Source: Alphaproteobacteria bacterium (GTDB lineage Bacteria; Pseudomonadota; Alphaproteobacteria; Rhodobacterales; Rhodobacteraceae). From it: DNA of 64,000 nt. The stretch is from the NCBI GenBank assembly GCA_030427405.1, contig JAUHXK010000002.1, forward strand, positions 248,001-312,000, written 5' to 3'. Below the pieces are notes generated by a model, which had not been told where the DNA came from, ran no database searches, and saw only the letters and a program-made list of their open reading frames with translations. Positions within the stretch are counted from its first letter, which is position 1; each line of letters opens with the position of its first letter. Position numbers and translations under genes: made by a program. This document shows positions 33,818 through 43,075 of this stretch, one piece after another.

Positions 33818-35305
33818 TCATTCGGACCAGCTGATCGCGGTCAGGTCGATCGCGGCGGTCGGGGCATTCTCCCAAAGCCCCTGAACACCCGCCTTGGCCA
33901 CGCCCAGCTTGGCCAGCTGGAACAGGTATCCATTGACGTAATCCGCGGCAATCAGGCGCTGTGCCTCGCCCAGAAGCTTGCTGCGTTCTTCTGGATCGGT
34001 GGTGGTATTGAGGGTGTCCATCAGGGTCTGGAAATCCAGGCTGTCATACTGGAAGTAATAATCCGGGCGCGCATAGATACCGATATCCATCGGCTCGGTA
34101 TGGCTGACGATCGTCAGGCCGAAATCCTTGCCTTTAAAGACCGATTCCAACCATTGCGCCCATTCCACATTGATGATCTCGGCCTTGATGCCGACCTCGG
34201 CCAGTTGCGCGGCGATGATTTCACCGCCACGGCGCGCGTAGGACGGCGGCGGCAGGTGCAACGTCGTTTCAATCCCGTCGGCAAACCCGGCCTCGGCCAG
34301 CAACGCTTTGGCCTTTTCCGGGTCATGGGCCGAATTCCCCGTCAGATCGACATAGGCGGGGTTATGCGGCGCGAAATGCGTGCCGATGGGCGTGCCATAG
34401 CCAAACATCGCCCCGTCGATGATCGCCTGCCGGTCAATCGCATGGGCCAGCGCCTGCCGCACGCGGATATCATCAAATGGCGGCTGCTTGTTGTTGGTCG
34501 ACAGGATCGTCTCGCCCTCGGTTGACCCTACCAGCACCTGAAAGCGCGGGTCGGCCTCGAACTGGGGCAGGTTTTCGGGTGCCGGGAAATTGTCGAACAC
34601 GTCGATATCTTCGGCCATCATGGCGGCAAAGGCGGCGGTCGGGTCCGAGATGAACTTGAAGGTCGCAGTCTCTAATGCGGGCTGATCGCCCCAGTACTCA
34701 GGGTTGCGGTTCAGCGTTATGCTGTCGCCCTGCACCCATTCACCAAAGGTGAAGGCGCCTGTTCCCACCGGGTTGGTCTTGATGTCACCGATGCTTTCGG
34801 ACGCGACGATCACCGCGTCGCCCCAGGCCAGGTTGAACAGGAAGTTTCCGTTGGGGGCGGCAAGCGTGACCTTGACCGTCAACGGGTCGATCACCTCGAC
34901 GCTTTCGATCCCGGCAAACAGTGCCTTTTGCGCATTTGCGCTGTCTTCGGTCAGCGCGCGGTCAAGGCTGAACTTGACGTCCTCGGCATCCATGGCGGTG
35001 CCATCATGGAACGTGACACCTTCACGCAGCTTGAACGTGTACTGGGTCCCGTCACCCGAAATCTCCCAGCTTTCGGCAAGCCCCGGCACGACCGACCCAT
35101 CACCCATGAAACGGGTCAGGCCTTCGAAGATATTGGTGTAGACCACCGAATCAATGGCCTGGGCCGCGGCACTGGTCGGGTCCAGATGCGGGGGTTCCAA
35201 CTGCATCGCGATGGTGATGTCCGATTTGGCCATGGCCTGCGACGCAAGCAAGGTTGCACCAAGCGCAAGGGCCGATGCAAAGGATCGAACTGACTGCATT
35301 TCCAT
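33818..35305 (-). CDS. Periplasmic solute-binding protein of a dipeptide/oligopeptide-type ABC importer (SBP_bac_5)
   Basis: A 495-residue protein with a signal peptide (cleavage near ASQAMA-KSD, about residue 26) and the family 5 fold: MQLEPPHLDPTSAAAQAIDSVVYTNIFEGLTR, LREGVTFHDGTAMDAEDVKFSLDR, then RQALAHAIDRQAII. Family members bind peptides, nickel, opines, amines or sugars, so the ligand is open. It is the first gene of the operon. GGGAG precedes ATG 35305 by eight bases. The divergent panB gene lies 169 bases away; that gap holds both promoters but no clear -35/-10 was seen. Confidence 0.92.
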   Translation of the reverse strand: MEMQSVRSFASALALGATLLASQAMAKSDITIAMQLEPPHLDPTSAAAQAIDSVVYTNIFEGLTRFMGDGSVVPGLAESWEISGDGTQYTFKLREGVTFHDGTAMDAEDVKFSLDRALTEDSANAQKALFAGIESVEVIDPLTVKVTLAAPNGNFLFNLAWGDAVIVASESIGDIKTNPVGTGAFTFGEWVQGDSITLNRNPEYWGDQPALETATFKFISDPTAAFAAMMAEDIDVFDNFPAPENLPQFEADPRFQVLVGSTEGETILSTNNKQPPFDDIRVRQALAHAIDRQAIIDGAMFGYGTPIGTHFAPHNPAYVDLTGNSAHDPEKAKALLAEAGFADGIETTLHLPPPSYARRGGEIIAAQLAEVGIKAEIINVEWAQWLESVFKGKDFGLTIVSHTEPMDIGIYARPDYYFQYDSLDFQTLMDTLNTTTDPEERSKLLGEAQRLIAADYVNGYLFQLAKLGVAKAGVQGLWENAPTAAIDLTAISWSE

Positions 35306-35474
35306 GAATTTCACTCCCAACTGAGACAGGCTGGCCCGCTTTGCGCGGATCGTTCTCAGACCAATGTCCCCGTAAACCCAGGGTCATTCAAGGAATTGTT
35401 CGCGCAACCGGGGTTTCTATGACCTTGCGCAATCTGCTATGCCGCGCTGCAACGTGAACACCGGAGGAGCGACC

Positions 35475-36314
35475 ATGAGCGCCACCGCCCGAAAAAAGGC
35501 CCCGAACGCCGAGGATATTCGCGCCCGGAAAGGCGGCGAACCCCTGGTCAGCCTGACCGCCTACACCACGCCAATGGCCCGGTTGATGGATGCCCATTGC
35601 GACTTTGTTCTGGTCGGTGACAGCGTTGGAATGGTGCTGCACGGGCTGGATTCGACCCTTGGCGTGACCATGGAGATGATGATCCTGCACGGGCAGGCGG
35701 TGGCGCGGGGGCTGGACCGGGCGATGATGGTCGTCGACATGCCGTTCGGCAGCTATGAACATTCACCCGCCGAGGCGTTCCGCAACGCCGCCCGGCTGAT
35801 GGCCGAAACAGGGGCTGCCGCGGTCAAGCTGGAAGGCGGGGTCGAGATGGCCGACACGATCCGTTTTCTGGTCAAACGGGGCATTCCGGTCATGGCGCAT
35901 ATCGGGCTGACGCCGCAATCCATCAACACGCTGGGCGGCTACAAGGTGCAAGGCCGCGATGAACAGGCCGACGCGGTTCTGGCTGACGCCCGCGCCGTCA
36001 CCGATGCCGGTGCGTTTTCGGTCGTGTTAGAGAAGGTTCCGCAGGGGCTTGCCGACCAGATCACCGCCGAGGTGTCAATTCCGACCATTGGTATCGGCGC
36101 CTCGGCCGGGTGCGACGGGCAGATACTGGTCGTCGATGACATGGTGGGCTTTTTCACCGCCTTCAAACCGAAATTCGTCAAACGCTATGCCGAGCTGGGC
36201 CCCCTGGCCGAAGCTGCCATTGCCGAATACGCCGCCGAAGTCCGCGCCCGCAGCTTTCCGACGGATGAACATGTGTTTGCCGATCAGGCCCCCGCCAAGG
36301 TGGCCAAGCCATGA
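35475..36314 (+). CDS. panB: 3-methyl-2-oxobutanoate hydroxymethyltransferase
   Basis: A 279-residue TIM-barrel enzyme, first step of pantothenate synthesis: adds a hydroxymethyl group from methylenetetrahydrofolate to ketoisovalerate. [32 protein letters not shown] and [20 protein letters not shown] are the family motifs; the metal ligands are the aspartates in GDSVG and [17 protein letters not shown] precedes the ATG. It overlaps panC as ATGA. Confidence 0.95.
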   Translation: MSATARKKAPNAEDIRARKGGEPLVSLTAYTTPMARLMDAHCDFVLVGDSVGMVLHGLDSTLGVTMEMMILHGQAVARGLDRAMMVVDMPFGSYEHSPAEAFRNAARLMAETGAAAVKLEGGVEMADTIRFLVKRGIPVMAHIGLTPQSINTLGGYKVQGRDEQADAVLADARAVTDAGAFSVVLEKVPQGLADQITAEVSIPTIGIGASAGCDGQILVVDDMVGFFTAFKPKFVKRYAELGPLAEAAIAEYAAEVRARSFPTDEHVFADQAPAKVAKP

Positions 36315-37153
36315 CCGCGCCGATCCTGCGCCGTCTGGACGACCTGCGCGCCCTGACCACCAGTTGGCGCAGCCGCGGCGAGGTGATTGGCGTCGTGCCC
36401 ACGATGGGCGCGCTGCACCAGGGGCACCTGTCCCTGGTCGAGGCCGCAAAGGCGGGGTGCGACCGGGTGATCGTGACCATCTTTGTGAACCCCAAGCAGT
36501 TCAACAACCCCGAGGATTTGGCCAAGTACCCGCGCACTGAAAATGAAGACGCGCAAAAGCTGCTTCCCTTCGATGTTGACGCCATCTATGTGCCCGACCC
36601 TGAAGAGATCTACCCGCAAGGTTTCGCAACTACCGTTTCGGTTGCAGGCCTGACCGACGTGATGGAAGGCGAATTTCGACCCGGACATTTTGACGGGGTC
36701 GCCACCGTCGTGGCCAAGCTGTTCCTGCAAACGCAGGCGGATCGGGCCTTTTTCGGGGAAAAGGATTTTCAGCAACTGATGGTCGTCCGCCGCATGGCGC
36801 GTGATCTGGACATCCCGATCCAGGTCGTCGGATGCCCCACGATACGCGAGCCCTCGGGGCTGGCCATGTCCTCGCGCAACCTGCGCCTGTCGCCCCAGGG
36901 GTTGCAGGTTGCCGCCCAAAAGCACCGGATCATGAATGACCTGGCACGCGCCTTGCAAGGCGGTGCGGCGTTTGACCCGCTTGCCGCCAGCGCCCGGACC
37001 GCGCTGTTGGCCGCCGGCTTTGCGCAGGTGGAGTACATTCAGCTGCGTTGTGCCGAAACGCTTGACCCTTTGAGCCGCGCAGATAAGCCCGCCCGCCTGT
37101 TTGTCGCGGCCTGGGCAGACGGTGTGCGCCTGATCGACAACATTCCCGTCTGA
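36311..37153 (+). CDS. panC: Pantoate--beta-alanine ligase
   Basis: A 280-residue ATP-dependent ligase making pantothenate from pantoate and beta-alanine. The nucleotide-binding motif [14 protein letters not shown] (HxGH), [45 protein letters not shown] and the KMSKS-like [10 protein letters not shown] are all present. It is co-translated with panB, the usual pair. A weak hairpin CGCTC/GAGCG (37155-37170) follows the stop. Confidence 0.95.
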   Translation: MTAPILRRLDDLRALTTSWRSRGEVIGVVPTMGALHQGHLSLVEAAKAGCDRVIVTIFVNPKQFNNPEDLAKYPRTENEDAQKLLPFDVDAIYVPDPEEIYPQGFATTVSVAGLTDVMEGEFRPGHFDGVATVVAKLFLQTQADRAFFGEKDFQQLMVVRRMARDLDIPIQVVGCPTIREPSGLAMSSRNLRLSPQGLQVAAQKHRIMNDLARALQGGAAFDPLAASARTALLAAGFAQVEYIQLRCAETLDPLSRADKPARLFVAAWADGVRLIDNIPV

Positions 37154-37221
37154 ACGCTCTGGCACGAGCGCCTTTGATTGCGCTAAACTGTTGCAAAACC
37201 AATACGGGAGGGGCGGCAGGC

Positions 37222-38700
37222 ATGACCTATATTCTTGCCATTGATCAGGGCACGACGTCATCGCGTGCCATTTTGTTTGATGCCAACATGCAGCGCGCCG
37301 GCACCGCGCAGCAGGAATTCACACAGTATTTCCCGCAGGAAGGCTGGGTTGAACATGACCCCGAAGAGATCTGGGACAGTGTTCTGACTGTTTGCCGGGA
37401 CGTCATGGCAAACACGGGCGTGACCGCCGACCAAATCGCTGGCATCGGCATCACCAACCAGCGCGAAACTACCGTGGTCTGGGACCGGGGAACCGGCAAG
37501 CCGATCCACAATGCCATTGTCTGGCAGGACCGCCGCACCGCCGATATCTGCGCCCGCTACAAGCAGGCCGGATGCGAAGACGACGTCACCGACCAGACCG
37601 GCTTGCTGCTGGACCCCTATTTTTCGGGCACCAAGGTGAAATGGTTGCTGGATACGATCCCCGGAGCCCGTGACCGCGCCAAGGCTGGCGACCTGATGTT
37701 CGGCACGATCGACAGTTTCCTGATCTGGCGCCTGACCGAAGGGCGCAGCCACGTCACCGACGCCACCAACGCCGCGCGTACATTGCTGTATAACATCCAC
37801 AAAGGCGAATGGAGCGCCGAGATCTGCGACCTTCTGGATGTGCCGCTGATCATGCTGCCCGAGGTTCTGGACTGTGCCGCGGATTTCGGAAAAACGGCTC
37901 TGTTCGGGGGCGAAATCGCGATTCTCGGGGTGGCTGGCGACCAACAGGCCGCAACGATAGGACAAGCCTGTTTTCAGCCGGGAATGTTGAAATCAACCTA
38001 TGGAACGGGCTGTTTCGCGCTGTTGAATACGGGCGATACGCCGGTCGAGTCGAAAAACCGGCTGCTGACGACGATCGCCTACCAACTGGATGGAAAGCGG
38101 ACCTATGCGTTGGAAGGGTCGATCTTTGTGGCAGGGGCGGCGGTTCAGTGGCTGCGCGATGCGCTGCAGATCATCGGCTCGGCCGAGCAAAGCGGCGAAT
38201 TGGCAATGCGGGCCGATCCCAACCAGAACGTCGTTCTGGTGCCTGCCTTTACCGGGCTTGGGGCGCCCTATTGGAAACCCGATTGTCGCGGTGCGGTGTT
38301 TGGCCTGACCCGCAATTCGGGCCGCGCGGAATTTGCCCGCGCCACGCTGGAAAGCATCGCATACCAAACCCGCGACCTGTGGCATGCCATGCAGGGCGAC
38401 TGGGGCACGGATACAGAGGTCACCCTGCGCGTCGATGGCGGCGCCAGCGCATCCGACTGGGCGATGCAGGGGCTGTCCGATTTTCTGGGCGCGCCGGTCG
38501 ATCGGCCGGTGATGCTGGAAACAACCGCCTTGGGGGCGGCCTGGCTGGCCGGAATGCGCGCAGGGGTTTACCCGGATCAGGCCGGATTCAGCGAGACCTG
38601 GGCGCTGGATCGCCGGTTCGAGCCGGAATTGTCCGAACCCGAGCGTGACGCGGCCTATGATCGCTGGAAACGTGCTGTTGCCGCTGCAATGGCGTTCTGA
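37222..38700 (+). CDS. glpK: Glycerol kinase
   Basis: A 492-residue FGGY-family kinase that phosphorylates glycerol to glycerol 3-phosphate. [17 protein letters not shown] at the start, [42 protein letters not shown] and [17 protein letters not shown] are standard. GGGAGGGG precedes ATG 37222. No glycerol facilitator or glpD gene is adjacent, so it appears to be separate from a glp operon. It is convergent with smpB. Confidence 0.95.
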   Translation: MTYILAIDQGTTSSRAILFDANMQRAGTAQQEFTQYFPQEGWVEHDPEEIWDSVLTVCRDVMANTGVTADQIAGIGITNQRETTVVWDRGTGKPIHNAIVWQDRRTADICARYKQAGCEDDVTDQTGLLLDPYFSGTKVKWLLDTIPGARDRAKAGDLMFGTIDSFLIWRLTEGRSHVTDATNAARTLLYNIHKGEWSAEICDLLDVPLIMLPEVLDCAADFGKTALFGGEIAILGVAGDQQAATIGQACFQPGMLKSTYGTGCFALLNTGDTPVESKNRLLTTIAYQLDGKRTYALEGSIFVAGAAVQWLRDALQIIGSAEQSGELAMRADPNQNVVLVPAFTGLGAPYWKPDCRGAVFGLTRNSGRAEFARATLESIAYQTRDLWHAMQGDWGTDTEVTLRVDGGASASDWAMQGLSDFLGAPVDRPVMLETTALGAAWLAGMRAGVYPDQAGFSETWALDRRFEPELSEPERDAAYDRWKRAVAAAMAF

Positions 38701-38710
38701 ACTGCGGCGG

Positions 38711-38730
38711 AAGGATCAGCTGTGATCCTT
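38711..38730. terminator. Bidirectional hairpin between glpK and smpB
   Basis: AAGGATCA (38711-38718) and TGATCCTT (38723-38730) pair perfectly around the tetraloop GCTG. The hairpin includes the last codons of smpB and lies 10 bases after glpK, so it could end both transcripts. It has no T-run beyond the two in the stem. Confidence 0.5.
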
Positions 38731-39192
38731 CATCAGCCGCTGCTTTTGACGTGACCAGTCCCGCTTGGCCTGGGTTTCGCGCTTGTCATGGGTCTTTTTG
38801 CCCTTGGCGATGCCGATTTTAACCTTGGCCCGGCCCTTGTGGTTGAAATACAAAACCAGCGGCACAAGGGTCATGCCCTTGCGCTGTGTCGCGTTCCACA
38901 GATTGGCCAATTCCTTGCGCGACACCAGCAGTTTGCGGCGGCGCCGTTCCTCGTGCTTAAAGACCTTGGCCTGTTCGTAGGGCGCGATATAGCTGTTGAC
39001 CAGCCAAAGCTCTCCGTCGTCGACCGAGGCATAGCTGTCGGCGATGTTCGACCCGCCCGCGCGCAGGGACTTAACCTCGGACCCTTCCAGCATGATACCG
39101 CACTCGATATCGTCCTCGATCGCGTAATCGAAGCGCGCACGCCGGTTTTCGGCGATGACTTTGTAATTCGGGTCTGTCTTTTGTTTGGCCAT
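38716..39192 (-). CDS. smpB: SsrA-binding protein SmpB
   Basis: A 158-residue RNA-binding protein that brings tmRNA to stalled ribosomes. [43 protein letters not shown] and the basic C-terminal tail [24 protein letters not shown] are diagnostic. Length is typical. The tmRNA gene is not in this window. Confidence 0.95.
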   Translation of the reverse strand: MAKQKTDPNYKVIAENRRARFDYAIEDDIECGIMLEGSEVKSLRAGGSNIADSYASVDDGELWLVNSYIAPYEQAKVFKHEERRRRKLLVSRKELANLWNATQRKGMTLVPLVLYFNHKGRAKVKIGIAKGKKTHDKRETQAKRDWSRQKQRLMKDHS

Positions 39193-39250
39193 GACGCGTT
39201 GATTTAGGCGGCTTCGCTGGCCCTTGCAAGAAGCCGATTGCCGCCGGGCG

Positions 39251-39793
39251 TCAGGTTTTCGCCGAGATTATCAGGTCGGGCCCGAAAATCGTGTCGGCGT
39301 GGTTGTGCAAATAAATCTTGAGCCATGGGGTAAACCGCTCGGGGTGCCGCAGGACCTCGGCCAGCAGGTCATGATAGTCGATCCAGCGGATATCCATGAC
39401 CTCGTCAGGGTTGGGGTTGATGGTCAGCGGCCCGCGCACATGGGCCAGAAACACGTCGACCACCTCGTTTTCGACCATGCCGTTGCCGACATCCGCGTGA
39501 TATTCCAAGCGGTGCCGATATTCGGGATACAATCCCGTGATCCCCAGTTCTTCGCGCAGGCGGCGCACGGCGCAAACGCTCGAGCTTTCGTCCCAGTCGG
39601 GATGGGTGCAGCATGTATTCGCCCACAGGCCCGGTGTGTGGTATTTTCCCATCGCCCGACGCTGAAGCAGGATTTCGGTGCCCCGCACGGCAAAGACCGA
39701 CACCGCCTTGTGCTTAAGCCCCTTTTCATGCGCCTCAAGCTTGTCCACGGGGGTCAGTTCGCCCTGAACCCATGCCGGGATGGTGATTCCCAT
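39251..39793 (-). CDS. idi: Isopentenyl-diphosphate delta-isomerase (type 1)
   Basis: A 180-residue Nudix-fold enzyme that interconverts isopentenyl and dimethylallyl diphosphate for isoprenoid, quinone and carotenoid synthesis. The active-site cysteine lies in [15 protein letters not shown] and the catalytic glutamate in [13 protein letters not shown]; the Nudix-like helix RRLREELGI is present. AGGAGAGG precedes ATG 39793. The 218-base gap upstream holds its promoter and the cycA terminator. Confidence 0.93.
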   Translation of the reverse strand: MGITIPAWVQGELTPVDKLEAHEKGLKHKAVSVFAVRGTEILLQRRAMGKYHTPGLWANTCCTHPDWDESSSVCAVRRLREELGITGLYPEYRHRLEYHADVGNGMVENEVVDVFLAHVRGPLTINPNPDEVMDIRWIDYHDLLAEVLRHPERFTPWLKIYLHNHADTIFGPDLIISAKT

Positions 39794-39957
39794 TTATCCT
39801 CTCCTGGTGCCAATTCGACAAATGTCAGGCTCGTGCGAAACTTGCTGCGTCCTGCCCGGACGGCTTGGCGTGTCGTTGCAATGCGGGCCTTGAAATGGCG
39901 TGTTGCTCCGCCTTGGTTCCCAAGGTGACCTTGAATTTCCTGTCGATCAACCGCACG

Positions 39958-39982
39958 AAAGGCCGCAGGGGCTGCGGCCTTT
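39958..39982 (-). terminator. Terminator of cycA
   Basis: AAAGGCCGCAG (39958-39968) and CTGCGGCCTTT (39972-39982) form a perfect 11-bp stem with a three-base loop, about 30 bases after the cycA stop. Read on the minus strand it ends in CCTTTCG, and on the plus strand in CCTTTTG. Another small hairpin CCTTGG-TTC-CCAAGG lies at 39911-39925 nearer idi. Confidence 0.75.
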
Positions 39983-40011
39983 TGCTCATTTCACCAAGAT
40001 GAGGTCTGGCG

Positions 40012-40425
40012 TTACTCGCCCGAGACACTCGCGATATAGGCAAAGACATCCTCGCCACCGCTTTTCAAGCGGAAGGTCATCTTGGATTTGGCCCCGGTGT
40101 CATCCAGGTAGCTTTTCAGGAACGCCTTGGGATCCTGAGCATATTCGACAAATGTGGTCTCGTCCCAGACCAGCCCGTTTTCACCGGCTGCAACCAGACT
40201 GTCACCGTATTTGAACCCTTCCAGCGTGCCCGCCGTGCGGCCCGAAATGCCATACAGGTTGGGGCCGGTTTTGCCGCCCTTCACGATCGCCTCGCCATCC
40301 GGGCCCGCGATCATGTGGCAGGATTTGCACTTGTTGAATGTTTTCTTTCCGGCCTCGGCATCGCCTTCCGCAAACGCGGGGACGGCCAGCAGTCCGACAA
40401 GAAGAGGTGCGATAATTCGTTTCAT
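40012..40425 (-). CDS. cycA: Cytochrome c2/c550-type electron carrier
   Basis: A 137-residue periplasmic cytochrome with a signal peptide (cleavage after about A19, AFA-EGD). Haem attaches at CKSCH (33-37); M116 in KSKMTFRL is the likely second axial ligand. The insert GGKTGPNLYGISGRTAG and the KTFNKCKSCH context match alphaproteobacterial class I c2/c550 proteins, which carry electrons from the bc1 complex to oxidase or a photosynthetic reaction centre. No photosynthesis gene is seen here. Confidence 0.9.
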   Translation of the reverse strand: MKRIIAPLLVGLLAVPAFAEGDAEAGKKTFNKCKSCHMIAGPDGEAIVKGGKTGPNLYGISGRTAGTLEGFKYGDSLVAAGENGLVWDETTFVEYAQDPKAFLKSYLDDTGAKSKMTFRLKSGGEDVFAYIASVSGE

Positions 40426-40548
40426 AGCTCGTGCTCCGATGCGATTTAGCTGCCCCGAATGGAACGCCCCAAGACACAGGAGTCAACGCGCATTTGCCGT
40501 CCGGCGTCACCGGGTCGCAGTGGACAAAAGTCGCATTTTTCACTTATA

Positions 40549-41559
40549 TTATTGCGTTTCCGACCAACACGGCAGCAAGTCGCCGGGGGCCGGAGAGGCC
40601 AGGAAAACGGCCCGCGCAATGGCCCGGCTCAGGCACAGGGCGGCGGCGTGACCGATCATCGCCATATCGGCGGAGCCATCCGTTGCCGGGCGCGTTCCGG
40701 TGCTGACTGCGAAAACCAGATCACCGTCACCCGGCGTATGCGCGGGAACAATCGCGCGGGCAATGCCGTCATGCGCGGCCGTCGCCATCCGCTGGCACTG
40801 CGGTTTGGTCAGGTCCGCGTCGGTGGCCACGATCGCAATCGTGGTGTTGGCCCGATCGGAACGGTGGGCGTGCATGGCCGCGGCCTTGCGGCTGGCCCCG
40901 GGCCGACCCAGCCCCGAGGCCGGGTCCGGGCCCATGCCGCCGAATTCATCCCCGATTTCAAACGGGGCTGCCCAGAAATGGCGGTCACCCGCCGTTGTGA
41001 CACTGCCCATCGGGTTGGCCGCGACCAGGGCGCCGACAATGGTGCCATCATCCAGCACCAGCGATGCCGACCCGAGCCCGCCTTTGTGCATCGCCGCAAG
41101 CGCCCCGGTTCCGGCACCCACCGACCCCAGGTCGAATGACTCGGCAGCCGTATCAAACGCGGCGCGGCCAAGGGCGCGATAGGGGTTTTGGTCCCATCGC
41201 TTGTCACCGCCATTGAGCAGGTCGAACAAAATTGCTCCGGGGACGATGGGCACGTTGACGGACCCCACCGCAAAGCCCCTGCCCTGCGCCCTCAGCCCGT
41301 CGGACACACCTGAACAGGCGTCCAGCCCAAAAGCCGACCCGCCCGACAGGGCGATGGCATCCACATGGGTCACGGACTTATCCGCCGCAAGAAGATCCGT
41401 TTCGCGGGTACCGGGGGCCCCGCCCATGACATGGACCGATGCGGTGAACGGGCCCGCAGCGGTCAAAACCGTGGCTCCCGACTTCAGGGCGTCGTCCTGC
41501 GCATTTCCGACCTTGAGGCCGGGGATATCGGTAATCAGGTTTCGCGGTCCGGGGGTCAT
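40549..41559 (-). CDS. P1-family (S58) peptidase, DmpA/NylC-like
   Basis: A 336-residue Ntn-fold hydrolase of the S58 family, which includes aminopeptidase DmpA and the nylon oligomer hydrolase NylC. The opening NLITDIPGLKVGNAQD, GGAPGTRETDLL, ALSGGSAFGLDA and the segment RANTTIAIVATDADLTK are family features. In NylC-type enzymes the chain is cut between Asn and Thr at this last site, freeing the threonine nucleophile; the same N-T pair is here. The natural substrate is unknown. There is no signal peptide. Confidence 0.88.
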   Translation of the reverse strand: MTPGPRNLITDIPGLKVGNAQDDALKSGATVLTAAGPFTASVHVMGGAPGTRETDLLAADKSVTHVDAIALSGGSAFGLDACSGVSDGLRAQGRGFAVGSVNVPIVPGAILFDLLNGGDKRWDQNPYRALGRAAFDTAAESFDLGSVGAGTGALAAMHKGGLGSASLVLDDGTIVGALVAANPMGSVTTAGDRHFWAAPFEIGDEFGGMGPDPASGLGRPGASRKAAAMHAHRSDRANTTIAIVATDADLTKPQCQRMATAAHDGIARAIVPAHTPGDGDLVFAVSTGTRPATDGSADMAMIGHAAALCLSRAIARAVFLASPAPGDLLPCWSETQ

Positions 41560-41586
41560 TGATGAACTCGTGCCTTGTTGCAGGGA

Positions 41587-41635
41587 AGCGCGCAGGCGCG
41601 CTGCCTCCGGCGGGGATATTTATGGCCAGATGAAG
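41587..41635. repeat. Hairpin plus conserved Rhodobacterales intergenic box
   Basis: A hairpin AGCGCG-CAGG-CGCGCT (41587-41602) is followed by CCTCCGGCGGGGATATTTAT and GGCCAGATGAAG, up to 41635, between the SDR and P1 peptidase genes. From memory, very similar boxes recur between genes in many Rhodobacterales genomes; that is recollection, not a search. Only one copy was seen in this window. It could act as a terminator for the SDR gene or as a small repeated element. Confidence 0.45.
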
Positions 41636-41641
41636 AGCGGA

Positions 41642-42388
41642 TCAGATACAGCGGCCACCGTCGACTTCCAAAGCGGTGCCGGTGACCATACCGGCCTCGT
41701 CCGAACATAAGAAACAGGCGGCGTTGGCCATGTCTTCCGGGGTCGAGAACCGGCCCAGCGGGATGGTCGACAGGAATTTGGCCCGGATTTCGGGCGTATC
41801 CTCGCCCATGAAGGATTTGAGCAGCGGTGTTTCCCCGGCGACCGGGCAGATCGCGTTGACGCGGATGCCGGAAGGGGCAAGTTCCACGGCCATGGTTTTG
41901 GTGGCGGTGATCATCCAGCCCTTGGAGGCGTTGTACCAGTTCAGGTTGGGACGCGGTGACAGGCCAGCCGTTGAGGCCACGTTCAGGATGGCCCCGGTTT
42001 TGCGGGATTTCATATGCGGCACCAATGCGCGCGCGGTCAGGTACACGGATTTCATGTTCACATTGAACACACGGTCGAAATCCTGTTCGCTGACGTCTTC
42101 CAGCGGCGTCGGCAGGTGAGTGACGCCGGCGTTGTTGACCAGGATATCCAGCCCGCCGAAATCCCGGATCGCCGTTTCCGCCATGGACTGGACAGACGCG
42201 CGATCAGCGACATCAACCTGCTGCGGTTGCGCCCGGTCGCCCAGTTGTGCCGCCAGGTTTGCTGCCGCGTCTCCGTTGATATCCGCAATCATCACACGGG
42301 CGCCTTCGGCCACGAATTTCTGCGCGATCCCGGCGCCGAATCCCGATGCGCCGCCTGTGACGATTGCGGTTTTTCCTTCCAGCCTCAT
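41642..42388 (-). CDS. Short-chain dehydrogenase/reductase
   Basis: A 248-residue classical SDR. Cofactor motif TGGASGFGAG (11-20), NNAG in ILVNNAGVTH, and the catalytic S, Y, K in VASTAGLSPRPNLNWYNASKG (YxxxK). The aspartate in MIADING after the second strand favours NAD over NADP. The C-terminal ALEVDGGRCI is typical. The substrate is not predictable; nothing adjacent gives a pathway. Confidence 0.88.
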   Translation of the reverse strand: MRLEGKTAIVTGGASGFGAGIAQKFVAEGARVMIADINGDAAANLAAQLGDRAQPQQVDVADRASVQSMAETAIRDFGGLDILVNNAGVTHLPTPLEDVSEQDFDRVFNVNMKSVYLTARALVPHMKSRKTGAILNVASTAGLSPRPNLNWYNASKGWMITATKTMAVELAPSGIRVNAICPVAGETPLLKSFMGEDTPEIRAKFLSTIPLGRFSTPEDMANAACFLCSDEAGMVTGTALEVDGGRCI

Positions 42389-42448
42389 GCCGTGATCCTT
42401 TTGCCGCCTGTGCGGGTCAGATTATCAATGGGCAGGCAATATGCCAGA

Positions 42449-42868
42449 TCAATCTTCGGACACTTTGCCCCGCAAAGCCTTGACGTCGCCACGCGCCTTT
42501 TTCGCCGCCAAGCGCCGCTTGACCGATCCATATGTGGGCTTTGTCGCGATCCGGCGTTTGGGCTTGACCAAAGCGCGGGCAATCAGCTCGGCCAGCCGGC
42601 TGCGCGCGATTTCACGGTTGCGGGCCTGGCTGCGGGTTTCTTCGCATTGAATGATGATTGCGCCATCCTTGGTCCACCGCCGCCCGGCCAGACGTTTCAG
42701 ACGGTTCTTCACCGGTTCGGGCAGGGATGGCGAGCGCGCGGCTTCGAACCGCAGTTCAACTGCTGTCGAGACTTTGTTGACGTTCTGACCACCGGGACCG
42801 GAGGAACGCACAAAGCTCTCGGTCATTTCCCAATCCTGCAGGATGATATCATCGGTGATGCGCAACAT
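42449..42868 (-). CDS. arfB: Alternative ribosome-rescue factor ArfB (peptidyl-tRNA hydrolase YaeJ)
   Basis: A 139-residue protein with the release-factor catalytic motif GGQ in SSGPGGQNVNKVST (about 24-26) and a long basic C-terminal tail (RALVKPKRRIATKPTYGSVKRRLAAKKARG) that enters the empty mRNA channel of stalled ribosomes. It hydrolyses the peptidyl-tRNA without a stop codon. With smpB it gives the cell a second rescue route. ATG 42868 gives the family length; the longer frame to 42901 adds nothing conserved. Confidence 0.92.
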   Translation of the reverse strand: MLRITDDIILQDWEMTESFVRSSGPGGQNVNKVSTAVELRFEAARSPSLPEPVKNRLKRLAGRRWTKDGAIIIQCEETRSQARNREIARSRLAELIARALVKPKRRIATKPTYGSVKRRLAAKKARGDVKALRGKVSED

Positions 42869-42895
42869 AGGGCTGACCTTACAAGGCACGGGTGG

Positions 42896-42929
42896 AAACA
42901 AAAAGGGCCGCCCCGGCGGGACGGCCCTT
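42896..42929 (-). terminator. Strong rho-independent terminator
   Basis: On the minus strand AAGGGCCG (42929-42922) pairs with CGGCCCTT (42910-42903) and the stem runs into TTTTTGTTT (42904-42896). This is the best intrinsic terminator in the window. It ends a minus-strand transcript that enters from the right, that is the element at 42930-43075 or the end of yhhQ, not arfB. Confidence 0.85.
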
Positions 42930-43075
42930 CGAAAGTTCAGGAGGTGGGGTCGGTTAGATCAATCGACCAGCCGGAGCGAGCGCTCCGCCAAGGGCTGCCC
43001 TAGCAGGCGATCCCCCCGGTTGTTCCGACACCTCTCTCCAATCTCTTTCTCGACACTGGATCACCTCCTTTTCTA
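42930..43075 (-). ncRNA. Candidate structured small transcript with very long Shine-Dalgarno match
   Basis: Read on the minus strand, the region opens with AAGGAGGTGATCCAG (43070-43056), complementary over 13 bases or more to the 3' end of 16S rRNA. It then has a hairpin GGAGC-GCTC-GCTCC (about 42973-42986) and a weak stem GGTCG/CGACC, and closes with CACCTCCT (42946-42939). That last 8-mer is an exact inverted copy of AGGAGGTG at 43069-43062, so it could hide the ribosome site. The strong terminator follows at once. It could be a small RNA or the mRNA of a tiny peptide. I know no named family for it. Confidence 0.45.
43000..43056 (-). CDS. Possible 18-residue peptide
   Basis: GTG 43056 lies seven bases after AGGAGG of the long ribosome site and opens VSRKRLERGVGTTGGIAC, then TAG. 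The spacing is ideal for initiation. The peptide is basic at the start and has one C-terminal cysteine. A second frame starts at the GTG inside the ribosome site and runs 36 codons. Conservation is needed to accept either. Confidence 0.3.
   Translation of the reverse strand: MSRKRLERGVGTTGGIAC

Noticed and set aside
39825-40058. Minus-strand open frame between cycA and idi
   Set aside because: It includes the cycA terminator hairpin and has no motif or ribosome site.
43056-43074. Plus-strand sequence identical to the 3' end of 16S rRNA
   Set aside because: Only about 16 bases match; nothing upstream resembles 16S rRNA. It is better explained as a very long Shine-Dalgarno sequence on the minus strand.
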